64,000 bases of DNA, from the NCBI GenBank assembly GCA_017630455.1, contig JAGBVG010000048.1:1-64000 (forward strand). Reading direction: 5' to 3'. Origin of the DNA: Alistipes sp. GTDB taxonomy: Bacteria; Bacteroidota; Bacteroidia; Bacteroidales; Rikenellaceae. The notes beneath the pieces were generated by a model. It saw only the letters and a program-made list of their open reading frames with translations, did not search any database and had not been told where the DNA came from. The position numbers were made by a program, and so were the translations under genes. Positions 44,147 through 54,786 of this stretch are shown in pieces; position 1 is the stretch's first letter; each line of letters begins with the position of its first letter.

Positions 44147-44323
44147 TTACTTCTTTGCCTCAGCTACAGACTCAGCACGGAACTCCTTCAAGAGCTTTGA
44201 AAGCTCCAACGCAGCCTTACGTGCGCGAGTACCTGCAGCCTTATTATTTTTCTCTACCTGCAATGCTGCGTTAGCTGAAAATGCCTCATACTGAGCAGCG
44301 ATCTTCTCTACCAATGTCTTCAT
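44147..44323 (-). CDS. Small histone H1-like (Hc1-like) protein
   Basis: The 58-aa basic helical protein starts MKTLVEKIAAQYEAFSANAA and contains the Lys/Arg/Ala-rich core NNKAAGTRARKAALELSKLL followed by KEFRAESVAEAKK. This matches the small H1-like proteins I recall as common and abundant in Bacteroidetes. The likely role is nucleoid or RNA binding through the basic face. It has its own promoter (TAACTTTG, minus, 44355-44362) and terminator, so it is monocistronic. Confidence 0.85.
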   Translation of the reverse strand: MKTLVEKIAAQYEAFSANAALQVEKNNKAAGTRARKAALELSKLLKEFRAESVAEAKK

Positions 44324-44635
44324 ATCAATAAAATTTTTAAGGTTTTTCGTTATGCAAAGTTATAAATTATTTTTATTCTGCAAATTTTTTACCTCTTATT
44401 TTATTCATAATGTGGTGATTTTACAACAAATCAACCATTTTTACAGCATCGCGTAGTGGCAAAAAGGGGAGCTCCTTAAAGCGATATTAGCAATACCACA
44501 CAACTATCGCCATTGCCCAATGCGCAACACATCATAGTGAGCATAAAATCCCCAATAATGGGGATTGCGTAGCGGCGCAAAATTCCATACCTTTGTGGTC
44601 ATTAAATAACGAAATAGATAAACTAACAAATATAG
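44324..44635. other. 312-nt divergent intergenic region histone-like / feoAB
   Basis: No gene is visible. On the left is the histone-like promoter (minus-strand TAACTTTG at 44355-44362, TTTG at 44381-44384). On the right is the feoAB promoter (44565-44595), overlapped by a 7-bp palindrome AATCCCC/GGGGATT (44547-44566). I see nothing recognisable between 44400 and 44540. Confidence 0.7.
44547..44595 (+). promoter_or_regulatory. feoAB promoter with overlapping palindrome
   Basis: TTG (44565-44567), 20 nt and TACCTTTG (44588-44595) form the promoter. The palindrome AATCCCC-aataat-GGGGATT (44547-44566) ends on the -33 element, as an operator for an iron-responsive repressor would. Confidence 0.6.
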
Positions 44636-47002
44636 ATGCGTCTAAGCGAACTTAAAACTGGAGAAAAAGCCATAGTGGTTAAGGTGTTGGGCTACGGAGG
44701 TTTCCGCCGCCGAATTATGGAGATGGGCTTCGTGCGCGGTCAAGAGGTGACGGTAATCCTCGATGCACCGCTCAAGGACCCTATCGAGTACCACATTATG
44801 GGATACGATATATCCCTCCGACGCAAGGAGGCGGAGATGATCGTGGTGATGACACACAAAGAGGCTTCGAAGCTCTCAGAGGTGGAGTCCTCGACACTCG
44901 TAAACAACGACGAGATCCTTGTGGAGGCGGTACGTAGCAGCCACAAACACATAAGCGTAGGATTGGTGGGCAACCCCAACTCGGGCAAGACATCGCTCTT
45001 CAACACCCTCTGCGGACGTAGCGAGCACGTGGGAAACTACAGCGGCGTGACGGTGGATGCCAAACGCGGAACACTCGAATACAAGGGCTACACGCTGGAG
45101 ATCACCGACCTACCTGGCACATACGCCCTCTCGGCATACTCACCCGAGGAGGTATACGTGCGCAGGCATATCGTCGAGAACACCCCCGATGTTATCATCA
45201 ATACCGTTGTAGCCTCAAACCTCGAGCGCAACCTCTACCTCACCACCGAGCTTATCGACATAAGCCCGAAGATGGTCATAGCACTCAATATGTACGATGA
45301 GCTGGAGCGCGGCGGTGCGAAATTCGACCACGAGAGCCTCGGTGGTATGATTGGCGTTCCGATGATCCCTGTCGTAGCACCCTCGGCGCGCGGCATCGAG
45401 GAGCTTCTCGATGCGGTGATTGCGGTATATGAGAACCGCGACCCTCGAGTGCGCCACATACACATCGGCTACGGCTCGATTATCGAGGAGCATCTCGCAA
45501 CACTAAACGCCGAGATGCGCGAACATCGCGAGGAGCTTATTGCACACTTCCCGCCACGCTACTACGCCCTGAAGCTCATCGAGGGCGACAAGGAGGTTAT
45601 GGATCTCATCGCCTCATCGCCCCACGCCAAGCGTTGGCGAAGAATGGCCGACCGCGCAAGAGTAAATATCGAGGATGCCTTAGGCGAGGATATCGAGACA
45701 GCGTTGGCTAATCAGAAGTATGGTTTCATATCGGGAGCAATGAAGGAGACCTATACGGCTGCGGAGCGTAAGCGTAACACCCTCGGCGATAAGCTCGATG
45801 CCATCGTCACACACCGCGTATGGGGATTCCCGATATTCTTTGCCCTTATGTGGTTTATGTTCTACTGCACCTTCACCCTCGGTGCCTATCCGCAAGGATG
45901 GATAGAGTCGGGCGTGGAGTGGCTCTACAACACCGTTCACGGTATGATGAGCGCAGGAGCGTTGCGCGATATGCTCACCGATGGTGTTATCAGCGGCGTG
46001 GGCAGCGTCCTTGTCTTCCTGCCCAATATTATGATCCTCTACCTCTTCATATCGCTCTTGGAGGATTCGGGATACTTGGCACGCGCGGCATTTATTATGG
46101 ATAAGGTTATGCACCATATGGGTGTTCACGGCAAGTCGTTCATACCTATGGTTATGGGCTTCGGCTGCAACGTTCCAGCAGTTATGGCGTGCAGAACCAT
46201 CGAGTGCACCACATCGCGTATCATAACCATTATGGTTGTACCGTTTATGTCGTGCAGCGCGCGCCTACCTATATATATGATGATAGTAGGCACGTTCTTC
46301 CCTGCGTATGCTGGCACAGCACTATTTCTGCTATATGTCGGGGGTATGATAATGGCCGTGATCTCGGCACGCCTGATGCGTAGGTTTATGTTCCGCGAGC
46401 AGGAGGCTCCGTTTGTTATGGAGCTTTCGCCATACCGCATACCTACGACTGTGACCACCATACGCCATATGTGGTCGAAGTGTGCGCAGTATCTCAAGAA
46501 GATGGGCGGCTTAATACTCATAGCCTCTATCGTGGTGTGGTTGCTGAGCTACTATCCTCGCCCCGAGGCCGACACCACGGAGCAGAATATGCCACGCTAC
46601 GAGCAGTCGTATATGGGACATATAGGCAAGTTCTGCGAGCCTGTGTTTGCCCCTATGGATATGGAGTGGCAGGCTACGGTAGCCCTCATATCGGGTATTC
46701 CAGCGAAGGAGATTGTAGTAAGCACTATGAACGTTCTCTATGCTCATCCAAGCGACGAGGAGGCTGCCAACGACGAGGAGCTGTCGCCATCGGCAACAAA
46801 GCGCATAGCCGAGAGTATGTCGATACCTACCGCCGTGGCATTCCTGATATTCTCACTCCTCTATCTCCCTTGCGTAGCCACCATTATGGCCATAGGCGCG
46901 GAGCTGAATTGGAAGTGGGCCGTGGGTTCGGCACTCTACAACACCGCCGTGGCGTGGGTCGTAGCGTGGATAGGATTCCTAATAACCTCATTAATTATGT
47001 AG
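44636..47002 (+). CDS. feoAB: FeoA-FeoB fusion ferrous iron transporter
   Basis: The 788-aa protein imports Fe2+ across the inner membrane. Residues 1-75 form an SH3-like FeoA domain (RLSELKTGEKAIVVKVLGY, RIMEMGFVRGQ). Residues from about 105 form the FeoB G domain: G1 GNPNSGKTSLFN (112-123), G3 DLPGTYALSAYSPEE, G4 NMYDE. The rest is the membrane part with gate motifs (FGCNVPAVMACRTIE; SGIPAKEIVVSTMNVLY). Fusion of FeoA to FeoB is common in Bacteroidales. The short Cys-rich partner starts 4 nt after its stop. Confidence 0.96.
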   Translation: MRLSELKTGEKAIVVKVLGYGGFRRRIMEMGFVRGQEVTVILDAPLKDPIEYHIMGYDISLRRKEAEMIVVMTHKEASKLSEVESSTLVNNDEILVEAVRSSHKHISVGLVGNPNSGKTSLFNTLCGRSEHVGNYSGVTVDAKRGTLEYKGYTLEITDLPGTYALSAYSPEEVYVRRHIVENTPDVIINTVVASNLERNLYLTTELIDISPKMVIALNMYDELERGGAKFDHESLGGMIGVPMIPVVAPSARGIEELLDAVIAVYENRDPRVRHIHIGYGSIIEEHLATLNAEMREHREELIAHFPPRYYALKLIEGDKEVMDLIASSPHAKRWRRMADRARVNIEDALGEDIETALANQKYGFISGAMKETYTAAERKRNTLGDKLDAIVTHRVWGFPIFFALMWFMFYCTFTLGAYPQGWIESGVEWLYNTVHGMMSAGALRDMLTDGVISGVGSVLVFLPNIMILYLFISLLEDSGYLARAAFIMDKVMHHMGVHGKSFIPMVMGFGCNVPAVMACRTIECTTSRIITIMVVPFMSCSARLPIYMMIVGTFFPAYAGTALFLLYVGGMIMAVISARLMRRFMFREQEAPFVMELSPYRIPTTVTTIRHMWSKCAQYLKKMGGLILIASIVVWLLSYYPRPEADTTEQNMPRYEQSYMGHIGKFCEPVFAPMDMEWQATVALISGIPAKEIVVSTMNVLYAHPSDEEAANDEELSPSATKRIAESMSIPTAVAFLIFSLLYLPCVATIMAIGAELNWKWAVGSALYNTAVAWVVAWIGFLITSLIM

Positions 47003-47006
47003 CCTT

Positions 47007-47204
47007 ATGACGTGGCAGGATTGGAGCGTGGCGGCTATAGCCATTGTCGTTACGATAATATTGGTACGCCGCATCTGGCGATTCTTCGTATGCGGCGACA
47101 CGGCAAGCAGCTGCGAGGGTTGCAACAAGGAGTGTAGCCACCGCAAGCGAAGTAAGCGCGAAGAGAAGTGATTGATAAGTTTAAAAATACACAGGGAGTT
47201 TAAG
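47007..47204 (+). CDS. FeoB-associated Cys-rich membrane protein
   Basis: The 65-aa protein has one N-terminal helix (WSVAAIAIVVTIILVRRIW) followed by a Cys-rich tail (FVCGDTASSCEGCNKECSHR) and a basic end. This matches the small FeoB-associated Cys-rich proteins often found right after feoB, thought to act like FeoC or as an iron-handling accessory. It starts 4 nt after feoAB. Its last codons and stop run into the terminator stem at 47186-47231. Confidence 0.75.
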
Positions 47205-47231
47205 AGACATCTTAAACTCCCTGTGTATTTC
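47186..47231. terminator. Strong terminator between the feo operon and cdaA
   Basis: A perfect 21-bp stem (47186-47206 with 47211-47231) has a GACA tetraloop and lies between convergent genes. The left arm contains the stop codon of the Cys-rich gene. Confidence 0.85.
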
Positions 47232-47242
47232 ATTTTGCAGCG

Positions 47243-48046
47243 CTACTTTTTATCGCTCTCCTCGCGACGTTTATCATTTTTGCGCATAAGCTTGCGAATG
47301 GCCGAGGCGAGATTCTGAGGGTCGATATTTCGCTTTATCACCGACGAGTGTGCCAGCGAAATCTGACCCGTCTCCTCCGACACAGCAATGATAATAGCAT
47401 CCGAAACCTCGCTCATACCGAGTGCCGCTCGGTGACGCATACCATACGACTTTGGTACCTCCTGCTGCGTAGATGGAAGCACACACTTCGCCGCAACAAC
47501 TCTGCTGCCGTGGATGACCATAGCGCCGTCGTGAAGCGGCGCATTCTTGAAAAAGACATTTTCGATAAGCGGCGTCGACACCTTTGCATCTATCGAGATG
47601 CCGCTCTCCTCGATGACACTGAGGTCGCTCGACTGCTTGAGGATAATCAGCGCACCGACCTTATCGGCTCCCATCTCCTGGCAAGCCAAGACAATAGGAT
47701 CGAGATCAATATCCGACTCCTGGCGACGGTTGCGGAAGTTGAAGATGCGCGACAGCCACTCGAAGCGTTCGCGCTGGCGGCCGATAACCTGCAGGAAGTG
47801 GCGAATCTCAGGCTGGAAGATGATGAGGATGGCGATGACACCGACCGAGATAATCTGCCCGAGGATTGTAGAGAAAAGAACCAAGTTGAAGGTCTTGACG
47901 AGAATCCAGACAAGGTAGATGATGAAGATACCCATAATGATGTATGGCGCAGATGTTCCCCTCATCGCACGATATACTCCATAGAGCAGCGATGCCACCA
48001 AGACGATGTCAATAACGTCAACAAATGTGAATGGTATAAATCCCAT
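47243..48046 (-). CDS. cdaA: Membrane diadenylate cyclase CdaA
   Basis: CdaA makes cyclic di-AMP from two ATP. The 267-aa protein has three N-terminal helices (VDVIDIVLVASLLYGVY; YIIMGIFIIYLVWILV; VLFSTILGQIISVGVIAIL) and then the DAC domain with the catalytic DGAMVIHG and RHRAALG motifs near residues 172 and 206. A C-terminal basic tail follows. CdaA often neighbours cell-wall genes; here it stands between the feo operon and an OmpH-like gene. A minus -7 box TATTTTTG lies at 48096-48103. Confidence 0.95.
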   Translation of the reverse strand: MGFIPFTFVDVIDIVLVASLLYGVYRAMRGTSAPYIIMGIFIIYLVWILVKTFNLVLFSTILGQIISVGVIAILIIFQPEIRHFLQVIGRQRERFEWLSRIFNFRNRRQESDIDLDPIVLACQEMGADKVGALIILKQSSDLSVIEESGISIDAKVSTPLIENVFFKNAPLHDGAMVIHGSRVVAAKCVLPSTQQEVPKSYGMRHRAALGMSEVSDAIIIAVSEETGQISLAHSSVIKRNIDPQNLASAIRKLMRKNDKRREESDKK

Positions 48047-48095
48047 TATTCTAAATATTTTACTGAAACCCTAAGATAGTCGATAAATAACGGAG

Positions 48096-48103
48096 CAAAA
48101 ATA
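48096..48103 (-). promoter_or_regulatory. Promoter -7 box of cdaA
   Basis: The minus strand TATTTTTG fits TAnnTTTG, 49 nt before the start codon. Confidence 0.45.
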
Positions 48104-48161
48104 ATAAAAAAAAGCCGATAAGCAAACGCAAATCGGCAATTTTATAACGTTGTTATAACGC

Positions 48162-48845
48162 TTACTCCAAAGCACCCGCCTCGTAAAGCTCGTCAACCTT
48201 CTTAAGAACAAGATCTGAGATGTTGAGCGAAGGATCAGCATCGACAACAGATACAGCGTTGATAATCATCTTGTAACGTCTATCAGCATTAAGCTCCTCG
48301 ATAGCCTTGCGAGCGATGCTCTGAAAGCGATTCATAAGCACCATCTGCTCCTCGGCAAGAGCCTGCTCCTCGGTCTGGAGCTTCTGACCCTCGGTCTGAA
48401 CTGTGGTCTGGAGAGCTGTCATACGAGTCTGGATAGACTCACCCTTCTTCTGCAACTCTGCCTGACGCTCCTGAGCCTTGAGAGTGGTAACAAGACCCTT
48501 CTCATAATCCTGCTGGAGCTTCATCGCCTCATTCTGAAGCTTATTGTACTCCTGAGCCAAGCTCTGCTCCTTCTTTGCCCAGCCATCCTGCGCCTCTGCG
48601 GCACGCACCTGGAACTCCTGCATCTTGGTCTCCAAAGCCTTACCCTCCGAAGCATAGAGCTTGCTTGATGACATAATATAGTCGAGATCAACATATACGA
48701 CATCGCCACTTGCTACACACTCCACGGTGCGAACCTCGGTGCTGTCGCTTGCTGTCACGTTCTTGTCCGCGTTACCACTTGCAGAACCTGCACAAGAGGC
48801 CATCAATGCCGACGCAGCCAAGATAAAGAAAAGACTCTTTTTCAT
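48162..48845 (-). CDS. OmpH/Skp-family lipoprotein
   Basis: The 227-aa protein has a lipoprotein signal (LAASALMASC, Cys18). After a short linker comes the Skp pattern: a first strand (GDVVYVDLDYIMSSSKLYAS), a long Gln/Glu/Lys-rich coiled coil of about 100 residues, and a C-terminal strand (YKMIINAVSVVDADPSLNI). Skp proteins hold unfolded outer-membrane proteins in the periplasm; a lipid anchor makes this a membrane-tethered variant. It is monocistronic, with a -7 box TACCTTTG at 48889-48896 (minus). Confidence 0.87.
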   Translation of the reverse strand: MKKSLFFILAASALMASCAGSASGNADKNVTASDSTEVRTVECVASGDVVYVDLDYIMSSSKLYASEGKALETKMQEFQVRAAEAQDGWAKKEQSLAQEYNKLQNEAMKLQQDYEKGLVTTLKAQERQAELQKKGESIQTRMTALQTTVQTEGQKLQTEEQALAEEQMVLMNRFQSIARKAIEELNADRRYKMIINAVSVVDADPSLNISDLVLKKVDELYEAGALE

Positions 48846-48888
48846 AATTTTTATACTTTGTTTTAGTTAATTTTCACATTTCGAAACA

Positions 48889-48896
48889 CAAAGGTA
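48889..48896 (-). promoter_or_regulatory. Promoter -7 box of the OmpH-like gene
   Basis: The minus strand TACCTTTG fits TAnnTTTG, 43 nt before the start codon. Confidence 0.5.
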
Positions 48897-48908
48897 AGAA
48901 AATTTATT

Positions 48909-48916
48909 TACTTTTG
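48909..48916 (+). promoter_or_regulatory. Promoter -7 box of ruvA
   Basis: TACTTTTG fits TAnnTTTG, 38 nt before the ATG at 48955. Confidence 0.5.
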
Positions 48917-48954
48917 TAGAAAATTTAAAATATTTTTCACTTAACGACACTATT

Positions 48955-49554
48955 ATGTACGAATATATATCAGGACAGGTTACCGAGGCGACACCCACAT
49001 ACGCGGTAATCGAGGCTGCGGGCGTGGGATATTTCATAAATATCTCGCTCAAAACCTACTCCGACATCGAGCAGGCGCAGCAGGCTCGTCTCTACGTTCA
49101 CTTCATCGTGCGCGAGGATCAGCAGGCACTCTTCGGTTTCTCCACAAAGTTGGAGCGCGAGCTATTTCGCCAGCTCATAAGTGTCTCAGGCGTAGGAGGT
49201 AACACCGCGCGTATGATACTCTCGACATACTCGTCGCACGAGCTTCAGAACATCATAGCCACCGAAAACGCCGTGCTGCTGAAGAATGTCAAAGGCCTCG
49301 GACTAAAGACCGCGCAGAAGATCATCGTGGAGCTCTCGGGCAAGATGATAGAGCTTGGAGCAAGCGATATGATGACACCGATTATCAAGGGCGCGACACC
49401 ACAAGATAACGAGACCTACAACGAGGCTTTGGCGGCCCTTGCAATGCTCGGATTCCAGAAATCGGCATCGGAGAAGGCTCTCAAAGCCATCTTTAAGGAG
49501 TCGCCCGACATCTCGGTGGAGGATGCCGTTCGCAGCGCACTGAAGAGATTGTAG
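48955..49554 (+). CDS. ruvA: Holliday junction branch migration protein RuvA
   Basis: RuvA binds four-way junctions and loads the RuvB motor. The 199-aa protein has an N-terminal OB fold (YISGQVTEATPTYAVIEAAG), tandem helix-hairpin-helix motifs (ISVSGVGGNTARMILS; VKGLGLKTAQKIIVELS), a flexible acidic linker and the C-terminal RuvB-contacting domain (NEALAALAMLGFQKSASEKA). It stands alone, without ruvB or ruvC. Confidence 0.96.
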   Translation: MYEYISGQVTEATPTYAVIEAAGVGYFINISLKTYSDIEQAQQARLYVHFIVREDQQALFGFSTKLERELFRQLISVSGVGGNTARMILSTYSSHELQNIIATENAVLLKNVKGLGLKTAQKIIVELSGKMIELGASDMMTPIIKGATPQDNETYNEALAALAMLGFQKSASEKALKAIFKESPDISVEDAVRSALKRL

Positions 49555-49597
49555 TAGCAGATTTTCAAGAAAATTTCGAGGTTTACAAAATAATTAC

Positions 49598-49605
49598 TAT
49601 CTTTG
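49598..49605 (+). promoter_or_regulatory. Promoter -7 box of the FKBP lipoprotein gene
   Basis: TATCTTTG, 12 nt before the ATG at 49618, so the mRNA leader is only a few nucleotides. Confidence 0.6.
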
Positions 49606-49617
49606 TGCGATATATAT

Positions 49618-50256
49618 ATGTGTATGGAAAGATATCGTAACATACTTCGAAAAGAGATAGTGACAGCCGTGCTGCTATGTATGGCTATCGTGTTTGTAGG
49701 GTGCAAGAATGAGACCGACACCACGCTGACACAGCAGCAGCAGTCGATAGAAAAGTACCTCACGAGTTCTCACAACCCTCGCCTGATCGAGGAGACAGAG
49801 ATCGCGAACTCACCACAGTCGAACCCTCCGTTCTACACCCGTTGGGATATGGATATCTATCGCTACATCGCCACATACTACGACGAGGGTCGCGAGAAGC
49901 TGCCCGAGATCACAAACGGCTCTACTTTTGATATTACATACACCGCATACATCTTCAACGGCAACGCACCACAAACTACGGATATGTTCGCCACAAACGA
50001 TGCGGCGCAACTCGAGGAGCTTAAGGCAATGGGACTCACACCAACGTATGAGTGGAGCACTGAACCTAAGCGTGTGACAATGGGTAAGGGAGATCTCTTC
50101 GCGAGCCTTGAGACAGCTCTTGAGAGCTGCCGCGAGGGCGACGACATCGAGGTTTACTTAACCTATCCCGAAGCGTATGGCAAAAACTACATCGGCAAAG
50201 TCCCAAGCAAGTCGGCACAGATGTGGAAGATAAAGATCGAAGAAGTCATAGAGTAA
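49618..50256 (+). CDS. FKBP-type peptidyl-prolyl isomerase-like lipoprotein
   Basis: From the ATG at 49618 this is a 212-aa protein (the ATG at 49624 is an alternative). A lipoprotein signal ends in MAIVFVGC. A Gln/Ser-rich linker is followed by a divergent FKBP domain: NGSTFDITYTAYIFNG, VTMGKGDLFASLETALESCREGDDI shortened here to its key part LFASLETALESC, YLTYPEAYGKNYIGKVPSKS, and WKIKIEEVIE at the end. It resembles gliding/OM-associated FKBPs of Bacteroidetes. Ten nt downstream lies a second, larger FKBP-like lipoprotein gene. Confidence 0.82.
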   Translation: MCMERYRNILRKEIVTAVLLCMAIVFVGCKNETDTTLTQQQQSIEKYLTSSHNPRLIEETEIANSPQSNPPFYTRWDMDIYRYIATYYDEGREKLPEITNGSTFDITYTAYIFNGNAPQTTDMFATNDAAQLEELKAMGLTPTYEWSTEPKRVTMGKGDLFASLETALESCREGDDIEVYLTYPEAYGKNYIGKVPSKSAQMWKIKIEEVIE

Positions 50257-50266
50257 AATACAGAAT

Positions 50267-51811
50267 ATGAGATACATATATAACACAATAACATTCATTA
50301 TTGCTATTACGCTCCTTAGCTCGTGTTTCAAAGAGCCAAAGGTGAGCTACGAAGATGTGGAGCGCCGCTCGCTGCGCGCGTGGATAACAGAATACCACCC
50401 CGAGCTTCTCGAGAATTACCAGGAGGAGGGTGAGTATTACGTGGAGGTACTCGACCGAGGCGTTCAGGACTCTGTTGAGGTTACCGGCAAGGATGTGTGG
50501 GTGTGGTGCGACTTCACAACACGCAACCTCGATGGCGATATCGTTGAGACACGTAATGCCGACCTCACGAAGATGGTAAACACCTTCAACAAACATACAC
50601 GCTACATCCCTGCATTCCGCTTCAGTGGCAAGGATAGCCATACGCTGATGGAGGGTACATACCTCGCGACGTTCAACAAACTCAAGATTGCCGATGAGGA
50701 GCTGATGGTGCGCTACGGCACTAAGTTGCGTCTCTACCTGCCATCTATCGTAACGGAGAGCAACGTGGCGACAAACGACGGTGGCTACGAGGGTGAATAT
50801 GCTCTCGATACAAGCAAGCCTCTGACTGTGGAGATGACAGTATATGGCCACGTGGGCAACCCTGTGGCATACGAGGGTGAGCGCGTGACAGCGTTCGCTA
50901 ATGTCAATGGCGGCGTATGCCAGGAGCATAGCACAACAACTGAGGAGGACGCTGAGACCCAGAGCTATAGCCGTCGCCGTGCGACACGTGGCGACAGCGA
51001 CGAAGAGGAGCAGGAGGAGGTAGATACACGACCTTTGGAGTTCTTCGATGGTCGCTGGCATCAACCTGTGGATACTATGAAGCACCTCTTGGTGAAGTAC
51101 TCATACTCTCCCGAGACCACTATCGACTTTGCCGGGGCGTTGGGTGTCGACACGCTCAAATACCCTTCGGAGAATATCTATAAGGCTGGTGGCGTGAATA
51201 TCGCAGACCTCGACAGCCGTATCAACGCCGCCCTCATAGAGCGTTTCGGCAGAGGAATTGATGGCGACGAGGAGATATTGGAGGCCGACTCCATAAATAC
51301 CAAGACCACTGCAAAGGTGTGGTATATAGGTCGCTTCTTGGACGGCTTTATCTTCGATACCAACATCGACGAGGTTAACGAGATTCTCTACGGCACGGTG
51401 GAGAATAAGGGCGAGGCATTGTCGTTCACAACCAACGATCCTGTGGAGGAAAACGAGTATATCTTGGCGTGGGAGTATGCCATCCCTACGCTACGCCTCG
51501 GACAGTGGGCTGCCATCGTGACGGTGTCGACATACGGCTACGGCATTTCGGGCAAGGTTGGCTCACACACCTCAACAACCACAACCGATGGCACATACGA
51601 CTACGCCAGCTACTATAACTATATGAACTATATGAACAACTACTACGGTGGTTACTATGGTTATGGTAATATGTACAACCAGGGATACTACGGCTATAAC
51701 CCCTACTACTATGGTTATACGCCACAGGTGACAACCACAACCGTCACCACCACCTCTACGGAGATCCCGGCGTTCTCGCCACTGCTGTTCCAGGTATTTG
51801 TGGAAAAGTAG
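50267..51811 (+). CDS. Large lipoprotein with divergent FKBP-like domains and a Tyr-rich insert
   Basis: The 514-aa protein has a lipobox LLSSC (Cys20). Residues 75-195 read like a degenerate FKBP domain (VWVWCDFTTRNLDGDIVETR ... GTKLRLYLPS). An acidic linker (230-255) follows. Residues 350-514 look like a second one: GRFLDGFIFDTN, then LRLGQWAAIVTVSTYGYG, and finally IPAFSPLLFQVFVEK. Between STYGYG and IPAFSP, where FKBPs have a short flap loop, there is a Thr-rich plus Tyr/Gly/Asn-rich insert (about 434-498; densest at 444-484). It follows the smaller FKBP-like gene by 10 nt. Isomerase activity is doubtful. Structured element C starts 5 nt after its stop. Confidence 0.7.
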   Translation: MRYIYNTITFIIAITLLSSCFKEPKVSYEDVERRSLRAWITEYHPELLENYQEEGEYYVEVLDRGVQDSVEVTGKDVWVWCDFTTRNLDGDIVETRNADLTKMVNTFNKHTRYIPAFRFSGKDSHTLMEGTYLATFNKLKIADEELMVRYGTKLRLYLPSIVTESNVATNDGGYEGEYALDTSKPLTVEMTVYGHVGNPVAYEGERVTAFANVNGGVCQEHSTTTEEDAETQSYSRRRATRGDSDEEEQEEVDTRPLEFFDGRWHQPVDTMKHLLVKYSYSPETTIDFAGALGVDTLKYPSENIYKAGGVNIADLDSRINAALIERFGRGIDGDEEILEADSINTKTTAKVWYIGRFLDGFIFDTNIDEVNEILYGTVENKGEALSFTTNDPVEENEYILAWEYAIPTLRLGQWAAIVTVSTYGYGISGKVGSHTSTTTTDGTYDYASYYNYMNYMNNYYGGYYGYGNMYNQGYYGYNPYYYGYTPQVTTTTVTTTSTEIPAFSPLLFQVFVEK

Positions 51812-51816
51812 TAGCG

Positions 51817-51941
51817 TAGAAGCCGCCTAAGAAGAGTTATTTTCTCGTTGCACTCGTCCTCAATATGCTCATTTACACCAAGTAAACTGCACTATTTCGG
51901 ACTTCGTGCGCCTAAAACTAACCCTTGTTATACGACTTCTA
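51817..51941 (-). repeat. Structured dispersed element, copy C
   Basis: This 125-bp imperfect palindrome has outer arms starting TAGAAG (51817) and ending CTTCTA (51941), then GTTATTTT against AAAACTAAC, an inner stem GTCC (51856-51859)/GGAC (51899-51902) and a tip ATTTAC/GTAAAC. It is in reverse orientation to copies A and B, but the same end faces the adjacent stop codon. Confidence 0.75.
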
Positions 51942-51964
51942 AAAGTTAGAGTTGAGGTAAAGAG

Positions 51965-52009
51965 AAAGAGCGGATGGGACATACTTGGCGTATTTCCCAT
52001 TCGCTCTTT
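51965..52009. repeat. TTGGC-loop hairpin, second copy
   Basis: A stem of about 19 bp with one mismatch closes the loop TTGGC (51985-51989), with ATAC/GTAT next to the loop. The hairpin at 3748-3772 has the identical loop with GTAC/GTAC next to it. Flanking A and T runs would also allow terminator function. Confidence 0.6.
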
Positions 52010-52091
52010 GGATTGAGGTGCAACAGATTGCGCCTTATCCCCAACACCGAATTTCTTGATAGAAGGTAGTAGATGCAACGCTCGGCAAAAA

Positions 52092-52140
52092 AAATGAGGA
52101 AGGGCTGTACTGATGCGTACTGCCCTTTCTCATTTATTTT
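52092..52140. terminator. Hairpin between convergent genes
   Basis: AAATGAG plus AAGGGC plus GTAC on the left pair with GTAC, GCCCTT and CTCATTT on the right (52092-52134), with T-rich sequence after it and an A run before it. It is bidirectional in form. Confidence 0.7.
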
Positions 52141-52179
52141 TTGTTAGCGGCAGCAGATGCTGCCTTATCTCAAGAAATT

Positions 52180-54762
<2,583 letters not shown>

Positions 54763-54786
54763 AAACTACGAATAACATTTAGCATT

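Larger units (their letters stand above)
51812..52179. other. 368-nt intergenic region packed with hairpins
   Basis: No gene is visible between these convergent genes. In order it holds structured element C (51817-51941), the TTGGC-loop hairpin (51965-52009) and a terminator-like hairpin (52092-52136). Confidence 0.75.
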
